Shown here one piece after another: positions 55,399 to 64,000 of a stretch of DNA of 64,000 nucleotides. Position numbers and translations under genes: made by a program. Below the pieces are notes generated by a model, which was not told where the DNA came from, made no database searches, and saw only the letters and a list, made by a program, of their open reading frames with translations. Every line of letters begins with the position of its first letter. Position 1 is the first letter of the stretch. The DNA comes from Avena insularis (Eukaryota > Streptophyta > Magnoliopsida > Poales > Poaceae): NCBI GenBank assembly GCA_023614405.1, contig CM042697.1, positions 465,416,744 to 465,480,743 of the forward strand, written 5' to 3'.

Positions 55399-55410
55399 CA
55401 AGTGGGAGAC
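55399..55410 (+). other. Copia 2 polypurine tract
   Basis: caagtgggagac immediately before the 3' LTR. The same sequence is found in Copia 1 on the other strand. Confidence 0.85.
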
Positions 55411-57127
55411 TGTTGGAATTATGCCCTAGAGGCAATAATAAAGATGTTATTATTATAATTCTTGTTCATGATAAAGTTTATATTCCATGCTAGAATTGTA
55501 TTAAGCGGAAACTTTAATACTTGTGTGGTTTGTGAACAACACCGTGTCCCTAGTACGCCTCTATGGACTAGCTCATTGATCAATGATGGTTAAGGTTTCC
55601 TAACCATAGACATGAGTTGTCAATTGATAATGAGATCATATCGTTGGAGAATGATATGGTGGATATACCCAAACTAAGCGAAGCAATTAGATCGTGTCAT
55701 CGTGTTCGTCTTTGCGAAGTTTTTCTTATGTCAAATATTGTATTCCTTAGACCATGAGATAATACAACTCCCGGGTATCGGAAGAAAGCTTTGAGGTCAT
55801 CAAACGTCATCCTATGAGAGGGTGATCATAAAGGTGTCTCTCAGGTGATCGGAAAGTATCTGTTGGGTTGTATGTATCGAGATGGGATTTGTCCCTCCCA
55901 AGTCGGAGAGATATACTTCGGGCCCACTCGGTAATCGATATGAACACCGCTTGCAAGCATGTGATTAAGGAGTTGATCACAAAGTGATATCGGATTACGG
56001 AACGAGTAAAGTACTTTTGTGAGCGAGATTGAACTAGGTATGACGATACCGACGATCGAATCTCGCAAGTAAAATATCGCGAGACGAAGGGAATATATAT
56101 ATGGGATTGATTGAATCTGGCATCGTGGTTCATCCGATATGATCATCGATGAATGTGGGAGTCAATATGGGTGCCTGCACTTTGTTGATTATTGATAGAA
56201 GATCATATACGCATATTCTCGAACCCGCAGGGTCACACACTTAACGTGTCTCGACGCTAGGATAGATTGGATAATTGGTTTATGAATTTTTGTTCGGAGT
56301 CTCGGATGGGATTCGGGACATCACGAGAGGTTCCAGAATGGTCCGGAGAATAAGATTCATATAAGGCAGTGCAGTGTTTGAAGTTCGGAATAGTTCCGGG
56401 TTAATCGGTATTGTACCGGAAGCTTCTAGAACCTTCCGGGAGGGGGCCAACGTGGTCCCACCTTCCGGGAGGGGGCATGGGCCTATGAGGGAGTGTCCTG
56501 GCCGCATTGGGCCAGGGGCACAAGGCCCCATAGGGCCCAGCCGATCCTAGAGAGTTTAAATCGTTTAAACTAGAGATAAGATAAGATAGGATTTCTAGAT
56601 AAGGGAGAGTTTAAATTGTTTAAACTGGAGATAGGCTTGGAGGAGAGGCTAGGGCTGGCCGCACCCCCCTCTATATATAGAGGGCTGGTGCAGCCCCTCT
56701 CACACACCCCTTACACCTTCCTCCAAGCCCTGCTGCCCTCATCTCTCCCTCCCGACTGTTTGTAGGCGAAGCCCTGCGGCAGAAATTCTCCACCATATAC
56801 ACCACGCCGTCGTGCTGTAAATCTAATCCATCTCTCCACCCTACTTGCTGGTCCGAGGAAGGAGGAGACGTCGAGGTGCTGCACGTGTGCATCTCACGGA
56901 GGCACCGCCACTTGTGGTGCTAGATCGGATCGGATCGCGAGGAGGAGAAGCGAGTACGACTACATCACCCACATTCCGATTTAACGCGTTCATTGTAGGC
57001 GAATCTTCAAGGGTATGAAGATCTAATCCAATCTCTCTCGTTGTTTGCATCTCCTAGATTAGATCTTGGCTTTCCCTCTGTTCGCTTCCGTAGAAAATTT
57101 TGATTTACTATGCTGCGAAACCCTTCA
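55411..57127 (+). repeat. 3' LTR of Copia 2
   Basis: TGTTGGAATTATG ... GAAACCCTTCA, then the ATATT duplication. Confidence 0.94.
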
Positions 57128-57179
57128 ATATTATGTTACATAGTTGAAAGGAAAAATACCAGACTTGATATATTGATTA

Positions 57180-57694
57180 TGTTTCGAAAAAACCTTCACA
57201 AAATGACCTATCATGTTCGAGGTTTCATGGCTTTCGGTCCAAATGACCGATGTTATGTGCTGAATCACGGCATAGTTTGTGATGGTGTGCCCATATTATG
57301 CATGTGTGTGGACATTGGTATGGAGAACAATGTTGCAGGAGGAAGTTTTCCTTTTTGTCACACGGAAACGCCCTTTTCCATTTTCCGAGCGCTTGCGAAC
57401 CACTACTACTTCGAGCTCACGCCGGAGCAGCGGAGGAATCCCAGATGGCATCCCGACTATTTCCCGACTTGGGAAGCCTTCTTCGTGGATCGGCGTGAGA
57501 GGGCACTCGCCAGGCACGAGGAAGACGGCCCACCCCCTCCGAACTTCAACGAGGCCGGCCGGTTGGTGGCGCGGCGGACTCTCAGAGCGTCATGGTCTCA
57601 CGACACGGCCGACTCTAGCCCCGCATGCGCTACCTCAAGTCCAGCCCACTCGTACTCACCCTTGAGGTTCAACTACGGCGACCGACGACATTGA
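57180..57694 (+). CDS. Unrecognised open frame inside CACTA
   Basis: The frame is open for about 170 codons from the ATG at 57180. The first part (HVRGFMAFGPNDRCYVLNHG, GMENNVAGGSFPFCHTETPF) lies in a block also present at 47913-48111. The second part (ELTPEQRRNPRWHPDYFPTW, EAFFVDRRERALARHEEDGP) is GC-rich, with a different composition from its neighbours. I recognise no family. It ends in a Ser/Pro-rich tail with a stop at 57692. It may be a piece of a host gene picked up by the CACTA; an accessory CACTA ORF is the alternative. There is no upstream promoter or splice evidence. Confidence 0.35.
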
Positions 57695-57949
57695 CGACGG
57701 CAACGGCATGGCCAAGTAATGGCGACTTCTGATGGCGAGTATTACAGTGTGGCGAGCATGATGAATCATTCCAACATTGCAAAACAAGTTCGGTCGATTG
57801 TGGCTTAATCTGGCCATGTATCTTAATTTTCAGTTCTTCTATGTAACTTTGTGTTAGTTGCGTTATGTACTTTAATTCCAGTTCTATCCTAATCAAATTT
57901 TCTTTCCGCCCATTATTTTCCGTCCTTTTTTTCCGCCCATTAATATATA

Positions 57950-58680
57950 AAAAATATAAGTTAATTCAAATCCAAATTAAAAACAGAAAATGGTTTTGAA
58001 TTACTTATTCAAATCCAAACACTTTTTATGTTTAAAGTTTTTCTAAATTCCAAATTAATATTAAAAAAATATAAGTTAATTCATTTTTAATTGTAAATGG
58101 TTCATATTTTAAATGGTTATATTAATTATTTTTTAAAACAGAAAATGGTTTTGAATTATTTATTCAAATCCAAACACTTTTTATGTTTAAAGTTTTTCTA
58201 AATTCCAAATTAATATTCAAAAAATATAAGTTAATTCATTTTTAATTTTAAATGGTTCATAGTTTAAATGGTTACATTAATTATTTTTTAAAAACAGAAA
58301 ATGGTTTTGAATTATTATTCAAATTCAAACACTTTTTATGTTTAAAGTTTTTCTAAATTCCAAATTAATATTCAAAAATTATAAGTTAATTAATTTTTAA
58401 TTTTAAATGGTTCATATTTTAAATGGTTACATTAATTATTTTTTTAAAATAGAAAATGGTTTTGAATTAGTTATTCAAATCCAAACAGTTTTTATGTTTA
58501 AAGTTTTTCTAAATTCCAAATTAATATTCCAAAAATATAAGTTAATTCATTTTTTATTTTAAATGGTTCATAGTTTAAATGGTTACATTAATTATTTTTA
58601 AAAACAGAAAATGGTTTCGAATTAGTTATTCAAATTCAAACACTTTTTATGTTTAAAGTTTTCTAAATTCCAAAGTAATT
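57950..58680. repeat. AT-rich tandem array, ~155-bp unit, nearly 5 copies
   Basis: The phrase 'agaaaatggtttt(c)gaatta' begins at 57985, 58140, 58296, 58450 and 58606, that is period 155-156. Units also share 'cactttttatgtttaaagtt' and 'ataagttaattcattttt'. No coding potential. Confidence 0.92.
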
Positions 58681-59507
58681 ATCATTTAAAAAACATTACA
58701 AATTTAAACCCCAAAATAGAAAATAAGGCGGGAACAAAGAGAAAATTCCTGAAAAAATTTGAAAATGTGTCATATGTCAATGGAGCCACCAACCGACTAA
58801 AGACCCCTAACGTACAACCCTTGGTCTGCTGAAAAAAGAGTATCGTCCGTTGGTGGCTCAACCGGGACGATGATTTTAGTCCTGGAGCCACCAACCGAAA
58901 AAAGGCTTCGTTTATAATCGACGCGCCTCCTCTTCTTCTTCCCATCTCACTTCATTGCTTCACCGACGCAGACAGAACGCTTCCCGCCCGCCGGCAGGCC
59001 CCGGAAGCTTCACCTGCTTCACCGCCACCACCGCTTCCTCCGTCTCCAGCGTCCCGCTTTCTCCCTCGCGTGACCTTAATAGCTGGATTGAAGCTCCGTC
59101 ATGCTGTCTCCGTCGATTCCGGCCTCGAGCTCGCCCGGCCGCCTCACCACCTCTCGTGTTCTGGTGAGCTGCTGATCCTCACGCGTTGCTCTTCTTTCTC
59201 TCTCTCTCATGTACTATTCTCCCTGCGTGACGATGCCGCCGCTGAGCTCGGCGGAGGCGACGCCCGTGACCAACAAGGGCGCCACCGCCACTCTCTTTCT
59301 CCTCAGACGCTCTCTCTAACGCCCATCCGCATCCAGCGTGCCGCCTTATCGCTGCCGCTGCTTCGCGAGCTCACCGCCAGCGTGACGTCGTCACGTCCTT
59401 TCGTAAGGCCACCTTTCGCGTGGCAGCTGATGTGTCCTAGGGCCCATCGATCCACGGTGGGTAGGCTCTCTCTGAAAAAGAGCCGAGGCCCAACCAAAAA
59501 GTTGCAA
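58681..59507 (+). other. CACTA second-gene leader, subterminal-type motifs
   Basis: 58780-58890 has inverted 'ccaaccgactaaag' and 'ttggtggctcaaccgggacg'. 58930-59450 is C-rich and frame-open (59070 onward) but low-complexity; I read it as 5' leader or first exon of the next gene, not as a protein of its own. Confidence 0.45.
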
Positions 59508-60482
59508 GACCATGAGAGGTTCAGGATCGAAGATGTCGCTGAAGACGGCAAACCGACGGCTCCCGAAGTTGTCGCAAACAAATTTGTGGCACAATGCGGA
59601 GTAATCGTTAGGGACTTAATCCCGATCACCATCAGAATTTGGAATAGGGGAACATGTTTATTTGTCCCTAACCACGCCAAAGATTTACTGTGGAAGAGGC
59701 TCATGGTTAATTTCAAACTACCGAAGATAGAGCTGGATCCAAATGCGGAGGATCCAGTTGAGGACGCGTTAGAACATGGGAGACCAATGGAGGCTAAGGT
59801 CAGGGAGTGGGCTTTGAAGAAGATGGCCCAGTGTTTCACCAACTAGAATAAAAGATTGCACCTTGACTATGTCGTGAAAGAGAAGACTCCCGATTTCAAG
59901 AATATTCAGTTTGAGAAGATAAAACCATTCTGGACTAAGTTTGTGGAATACAAGACATCAGAAAAAGCTAAAAAAATGTCTACAACGAATAAGCTGAATG
60001 CTGCTAACAAGAAGTATCACCATACTATGGGGCAAGGTGGCTACAGGGCTGGCATTCCTAAGTGGGAGAAACTTGAGAATGAACTGCGTGCTAAAAAGAT
60101 CACCCCAGAGACAGACGATTGGGTAGAACGTGCAAGGAATTGGTTTTACGGGCATGGGGGCACGTTGGACTCGGAAGGGAGGTGTATATATAACATACGA
60201 CATAAAGAAGACCCCTTGCCAATCGAGAGGATGAGAAAAGCAGTAAAGGATGTTAAAGATGGGGACTTCATTCCCGATAGAGAGAATGATGAGCTCACAC
60301 TCGCCCTTGGAAATAAGGAACATGATGGACGAACACGAGGCACAAGAGGCTCCCAACCATGGAGGACTGGGTTTCCCGAAGAGAGGAAGAAATATCCTGA
60401 TAGAAGCCGTCAGAGGAGAAAGGACAGGGCGGAAGTTGAAGCAGATAGTAAGAAAGAGCGAATGCGTATAATTGAAGAATGA
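59508..60482 (+). pseudogene. CACTA second gene, Transposase_24 region
   Basis: Plant transposase Ptta/En/Spm family (Transposase_24) motifs: FRIEDVAEDGKPTAPEVVAN, KFVAQCGVIVRDLIPITI, then KYHHTMGQGGYRAGIPKWEK and WVERARNWFYGHGGTLDSEG, IERMRKAVKDVKDGDFIPDR. A TAG at 59845 and a TGA at 60480 interrupt it. It ends in a Lys/Arg-rich stretch. Such proteins are thought to bind CACTA subterminal repeats. Confidence 0.82.
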
Positions 60483-61480
60483 TTAAAGCAACAACAAGAT
60501 GAAATTAACGCACTTAAAGAGCAAAGTACTACCGGCCCATCTCATCAGCACACTGCATTCGATGCTACCGGCCTATCGAATAATCGAAAAAGCAGTGTGG
60601 CTTCCACCGAGGTCCCGGGTGATGACAATGGCGATGACGATGGTGCACCGACGATGGCTCCTGTTGGCTACCCAGTGGATGATATCACGTAGATGACACA
60701 TCGCGAGCTACATGTCAAAGTTGTGAACATATCAATGAAGGTGGCGATCGGCTATGCCTTACCAATTGGACCCACACCAACTTACCACTGTCGTCCGGTT
60801 CCAGAGGGCTACGCTGTTGTCGGGGTGGATGAAATCATGCCCACCTTTGAAGTTTTGGATCTTCACTACCCTGCAGGTGAAGGGGATGTGACTGTAGGGA
60901 GACGCAACAAATATCACCATTCTATGGCCGAAGGAATGTATCGTGCTTCGAAATCACACGCCATCTTCGCCGCCTCACCCGGCTCGTCGTCACCAATCTC
61001 CGGCGCAGCCATCGCCACGGGAGCCATCGCCGGCGCCTCAGGATAAAAAGCGTAAGCGTACCGCTACTCTGCGTCGTGGTAAGCGATCGCCGAAACATAA
61101 ACAAGAGCCTCTTCCAAAAGTACCAAAGGTTCCTCCCAAGAGAGCTTATGACTGAACTGAAGAGGAGACTACGGCGATCGTTGATGCGGAAACGACAGCG
61201 TTTTTCGCTAAGCTGAGGCGGCCGAAAGAGCCAGAGTTCCCCAGCACCAAAGAAGAAAAAGCCAAAGTGTTGAAAATGCTAAAGTCTCTTCATCAACCCG
61301 AGCCAAAGCTGTCATCAGACTATGAGCATTCTATTCTCAAGTCACATGCGGCACAAAAAGCCTCGAAGAGCAGTACTGATGCAAGCGAGAAATCTGTTGC
61401 AGCTCGGAGAACAAGCAAACAGTCTTGCGCCCACTCAAGGTGATTTCCCAAACCAATGTGGGTCGAGCAAATATAAATAA
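60483..61480 (+). pseudogene. CACTA second gene, middle region
   Basis: After the stop, coiled-coil-like LKQQQDEINALKEQ, then a domain with MTHRELHVKVVNISMKVAIG, YALPIGPTPTYHCRPVPEGY and GRRNKYHHSMAEGMYRA, reminiscent of the DUF8039-type region of plant CACTA proteins (recalled from memory, not searched). A basic linker follows (DKKRKRTATLRRGKRSPKHK). Broken by a stop at 61153 and at 61441. Confidence 0.55.
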
Positions 61481-61537
61481 GAGCAGTATGATCCAGAGGT
61501 AGTTGCACAATACGGAGAGGCTGACGCTGCTCAAGGT

Positions 61538-62833
61538 ATGAGTATTGCCCAGTACTTATCCCAGTTAGAGTACTTCCCCGTGAGTGAAGTAGCATACAAA
61601 TACCAGTACGGCAAACCTCTCATCAAACCTGAGGAGGTAAACAATCTTCCAACAAAAATGCGAAGATTGCATAACTGGTACATGCATGCCACAAAGGCCG
61701 GGGCTAACTGGATAATGCTGAGGGTTACAAAAAAGCATCATGGAAAAGAAAAGGATGACATGATATCCATTGAATTTGATGAACTATTTCAATTATTCAA
61801 TCAAGACGCCTTGGACAAATCGATCATCAGTGCCTATTGTCTGTAAGTACTAATTTATAATTAATTTAGTCTCCAGCTATCTCACCTTGTTTATTGCATG
61901 TATATAATCATACTGTAATATGCAGAATGAAGATTCTCGAATGCAGCAGAGGACAAATCTATGACATTGGCTTCATTGACCCATATTGGGTTCATGAAGC
62001 TAATCTCAAAACAAGCCCCCAGGATACGGAGGATAATATAGTACACGCGTTAAGGTTTCAAGAAACCAGAAGGAAAATACTTTTTCCTTACAACTTCGAG
62101 TGAGTGTTATTGTCTTCTATACACTTTCTATTTCGCTTACTCGATGTTAAGTATATAATTGATTAGTTATGCATTCGCAGCTTCCACTATATTCTGTTAA
62201 TCATTCAACTTGACAAAGGGCGTGTACTAGTCATGGACTCGAAACATAAACCCCTTGAGACGTGGAAGCATGCAGATGCTTCTCCAGCGGTAATTCTAAT
62301 CATTACGACACTATATCGGCAACATTCGTGAATTTTATGATATCAATTAATTAATAACTTCTTTTATTCGTTTTCTTCGCCGGGCAGCGCTTGGAAATGG
62401 TTCACCAACAAGGCTAGGGGTGTTTGGAAAGAGGAGCTTACATTTCAACCACTAGATGTAAGCACCACTAGTTATATCCGCGCATTTCTTTGATTCTAGT
62501 TTTGATATAGTTATTATCATGCTTGATTATTATTTTGATTGAACTCTGTTCTCGTAAAGTGCCTGACGCAGGGATCAGGTAACAATCTATGTGGATACTA
62601 TGTTTGCGAGTTCATCCGACAGACGTGCTATGAGAAGGGCAGAAATTTATTGCAACTCCACGTACGTAAACAATTTCTATAGTTTTTAATTACAATCAAA
62701 TTGTGTTTAGTTTCATTCATATAGGCTGACTCCTTTTTTAAATCAGATCGAACGTCTCGGACGGTCTTACCAAAGGATCGCGTACGAGCAATTCAGGAGG
62801 AATTGGCGGGATTCTTGGATGCAGAAGTCCTAA
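61538..62833 (+). pseudogene. CACTA second gene, Ulp1-like cysteine protease end
   Basis: Multi-exon with GT-AG borders: exon to 61843, then 61925-62099, 62181-about 62290, about 62391-62459, about 62572-62660 and 62747-62833. A peptidase C48/Ulp1 fold is indicated by FHYILLIIQLDKGRVLVMDS (His and Asp of the triad) and GSGNNLCGYYVCEFIRQTCY (oxyanion region and catalytic Cys). The final exon is ERLGRSYQRIAYEQFRRNWR with stop at 62831. The protease half itself has no stop that I see, though the gene upstream is broken. This part probably descends from host SUMO-protease-like sequence (family knowledge). Confidence 0.75.
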
Positions 62834-63017
62834 ACCCAAAAGGGGAATACTATTCGGCTGTGTATAGATAATAGGGATTGTAAAAAGAGCAAATTTTGTA
62901 TGTAGTGCATGAACTCGATCCGTGTATCGAATGTAATATTGTCATGATGATCTTGTGTAATATAACGGTTCCTTCATTGATAAGTGCAAAACACTAAATA
63001 AACAATAAAACAACCTA

Positions 63018-63135
63018 AATGAATTCTCTGCCGCGGCACAAAAAGTGGTAAAAATGCTGCCGCGGCAACAAAATGTGCCAAAATGAATTCTCTGCCGCGA
63101 CAGAGAAATGGGCCAAATCTCTGCCGCGGCAGAAG
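63018..63135. repeat. Short 'ctctgccgcggca' repeats
   Basis: 'aaatgaattctctgccgcgg' at 63018 and again near 63082, with further 'ctgccgcggca' at 63055 and 63121. GC palindromes in an AT-rich setting. Confidence 0.7.
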
Positions 63136-63139
63136 GTTA

Positions 63140-63297
63140 TTTGTCCCGGTTAGGTATTCTGAACCGGACTAATGCTCCACCTCGCTCTGCCTTACGCGTG
63201 TACCCCCACGCTTTAGTCCCGATTGCCCCGTCCCGGTTGGGTAACCGGGACTAAAGCCCCTTACCAACCGGGACCAATGGGCCTCTCTGCACTAGTG
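63140..63297. repeat. CACTA right subterminal repeats and end
   Basis: Repeated 'gtcccggtt' in both orientations (63141, 63212, 63230, 63245), ending ...CTCTGCACTAGTG. Confidence 0.8.
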
Positions 63298-63537
63298 ATG
63301 GGCTCGGCAGCCGGGCTGCGCGGCCATCGACCTAGTTTTTTCGTGGGCGTAGAATGGATAGGGCCGACGGCAGCCGTCGGCGTAAACAGAACTGTCAGCG
63401 TAGGCGATTAGGCTAACAACAAAGCGACGGCGAAAATTCTACGCCGACGGTAGTGTAGCTATTTTTCCTTTTTCCCACATTAATCTTAGAAAAATCATAA
63501 CTAAATTATTTTAATTCAGAAAAATACAGATAATATA

Positions 63538-63657
63538 TTTCCTCCGTCCAAGAATAGATGTCTTAGATTTTTCAAATTTTGGATGTATGTACTAAATAGT
63601 GTCTAGATTCATCCAAATTTTGAAAAATTTGAGACATCTATTTTGGGACGGAGGGAG
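63538..63657. mobile_element. Stowaway MITE, 120 bp
   Basis: Starts TTTCCTCCGTCCAAGAATAG and ends TTTTGGGACGGAGGGAG, with TA on both sides. Internal arms 'gatgtcttagattttt' and 'aaaaatttgagacatct' pair. Confidence 0.85.
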
Positions 63658-63760
63658 TATCAAAATTTACAGAAAAATAAGATCTATCTATATAAACTCA
63701 AATATTACATACTTTTATTCAAAAAAATGTAGAAAATATAAATACTTTCGTATAACATAT

Positions 63761-64000
63761 TTTCCATATTCCGAGTGCAAAAAACGGGTATTTTGTAAAG
63801 CAACCACCAATTGAAAGTTTTAAAATGATGCCACCCCATTTTTCAAAAATAGTATACCATCTTGAATGAACAATGTCTCAACCGGGATATGTCAAACCGT
63901 TCTGTCCACCCCTCGTGAAGAAAACAAATTCCTGTCGAATCGGTAGGAAGTGAGTCAGATTTGAACTAAAGGTACATGATCTGATGCTCATGATTTTTTG
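63761..64000 (+). repeat. Segment related to 48094-48328
   Basis: 'ttccatattccgagtgcaaa' onward aligns with 48094-48328 through 'ggtacatgat' to 'gattttttg', at roughly 70-75% by eye. This lies outside the CACTA, while the partner is inside it. The segment runs off the window end. Confidence 0.65.

Larger units (their letters stand above)
48515..57127 (+). mobile_element. Copia LTR retrotransposon 2 (BARE1/WIS/Angela-like)
   Basis: Flanked by ATATT (48510-48514 and 57128-57132), inside the CACTA. LTRs 48515-50227 and 55411-57127 (about 1.7 kb each). Primer site TGGTATCAGAGC after the first LTR; polypurine tract before the second. Coding order gag, protease, integrase, RT, RNase H on the plus strand. 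LTR differences include several indels (about 95-97% alike by eye). All coding segments are interrupted. Related to but distinct from Copia 1 (different LTR sequence, similar proteins). Confidence 0.94.
44045..63297 (+). mobile_element. CACTA (En/Spm) transposon, 19.3 kb with nested Copia 2
   Basis: Starts CACTAGTAGAAAAC and ends GCACTAGTG, flanked by ATG (44042-44044 and 63298-63300), the 3-bp TSD of CACTA elements. Subterminal regions repeat 'tagtcccggttggt' and its complement. Two gene units on the plus strand: a TNP2-type transposase (44600-47026) and a Transposase_24/Ulp1 gene (59508-62833). Without Copia 2 it is about 10.6 kb. A Caspar-like identity is possible (inference from subterminal motif). 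Confidence 0.9.
43962..63455. mobile_element. Small CACTA-like element split by the large CACTA
   Basis: Right end (reverse complement) reads CACTACCGTCGGCGTAGAAT. Left end reads CATTACGGGAATAACTTT with 'accgacg' and 'gacggcgaaa' motifs that recur near the right end. Without the insert it is about 240 bp, that is MITE-sized. The left CACTA is degraded and a 3-bp TSD could not be confirmed. Confidence 0.5.

Noticed and set aside
57950..58680. CRISPR-like or centromeric satellite
   Set aside because: The tandem units have no spacers and only about five copies, within a CACTA; a local minisatellite is the simpler reading.

Overview
The window looks like nuclear DNA of a Triticeae grass (wheat, barley, rye or Aegilops type). 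It is almost wholly nested transposable elements: BARE1/WIS/Angela-like Copia elements with iMet-tRNA primer sites, a Tat-lineage Gypsy element, Stowaway and Tourist MITEs, PIF/Harbinger, a LINE, and a large CACTA element with 'tagtcccggttggt' subterminal motifs. I see no intact host protein gene, no rRNA or tRNA gene, no CRISPR and no bacterial operon structure. Family names rest on recognising motifs, not on a database search.

Layout. 1-1060: direct duplications of unclassified sequence. 1061-24467: a PIF/Harbinger transposon (minus) whose transposase gene is split by a Tat-like Gypsy element (2338-23554, TSD GTGGA), itself split in its 5' LTR by a Copia element (15144-23519, TSD CTGAG). 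The Gypsy element carries gag-pol on the minus strand and a separate intron-bearing antisense gene on the plus strand. 24550-30480: a LINE (minus) cut into pieces by five inserts: a solo-LTR-like element, a 125-bp insert with a 9-bp TSD, a foldback MITE, a Mutator-like element full of GTAGCA motifs, and a Tourist/Harbinger element. 30984-31391: another MITE. 31538-37504: a polyadenylated retro-insertion of about 0.85 kb with a 12-bp TSD, containing a nearly complete short-LTR Copia element (31844-36951, TSD CCCAC). 37505-43961: relatively low-copy DNA with two Stowaways, a Tourist-like MITE nested in one of them, a Harbinger MITE related to the big element at 1061, and a GC-rich island. 43962-63455: a small CACTA-like element split by a 19-kb CACTA transposon (44045-63297, TSD ATG). 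That transposon holds a defective TNP2-type transposase, a Transposase_24/Ulp1-protease gene, a 155-bp AT-rich satellite, and a third Copia element (48515-57127, TSD ATATT). 63538-64000: a Stowaway, and a segment related to DNA inside the CACTA.

Function. Every protein feature is a TE protein, and nearly all are broken by stops, frameshifts or later insertions. The best preserved are the Gypsy gag, the pol of the 31.8-36.9 kb Copia element, and the protease end of the CACTA second gene, where the catalytic residues are visible. Insertion order can be read from the target-site duplications. Nearly all boundaries given come from TSDs, terminal dinucleotides and paired LTRs read directly from the sequence.
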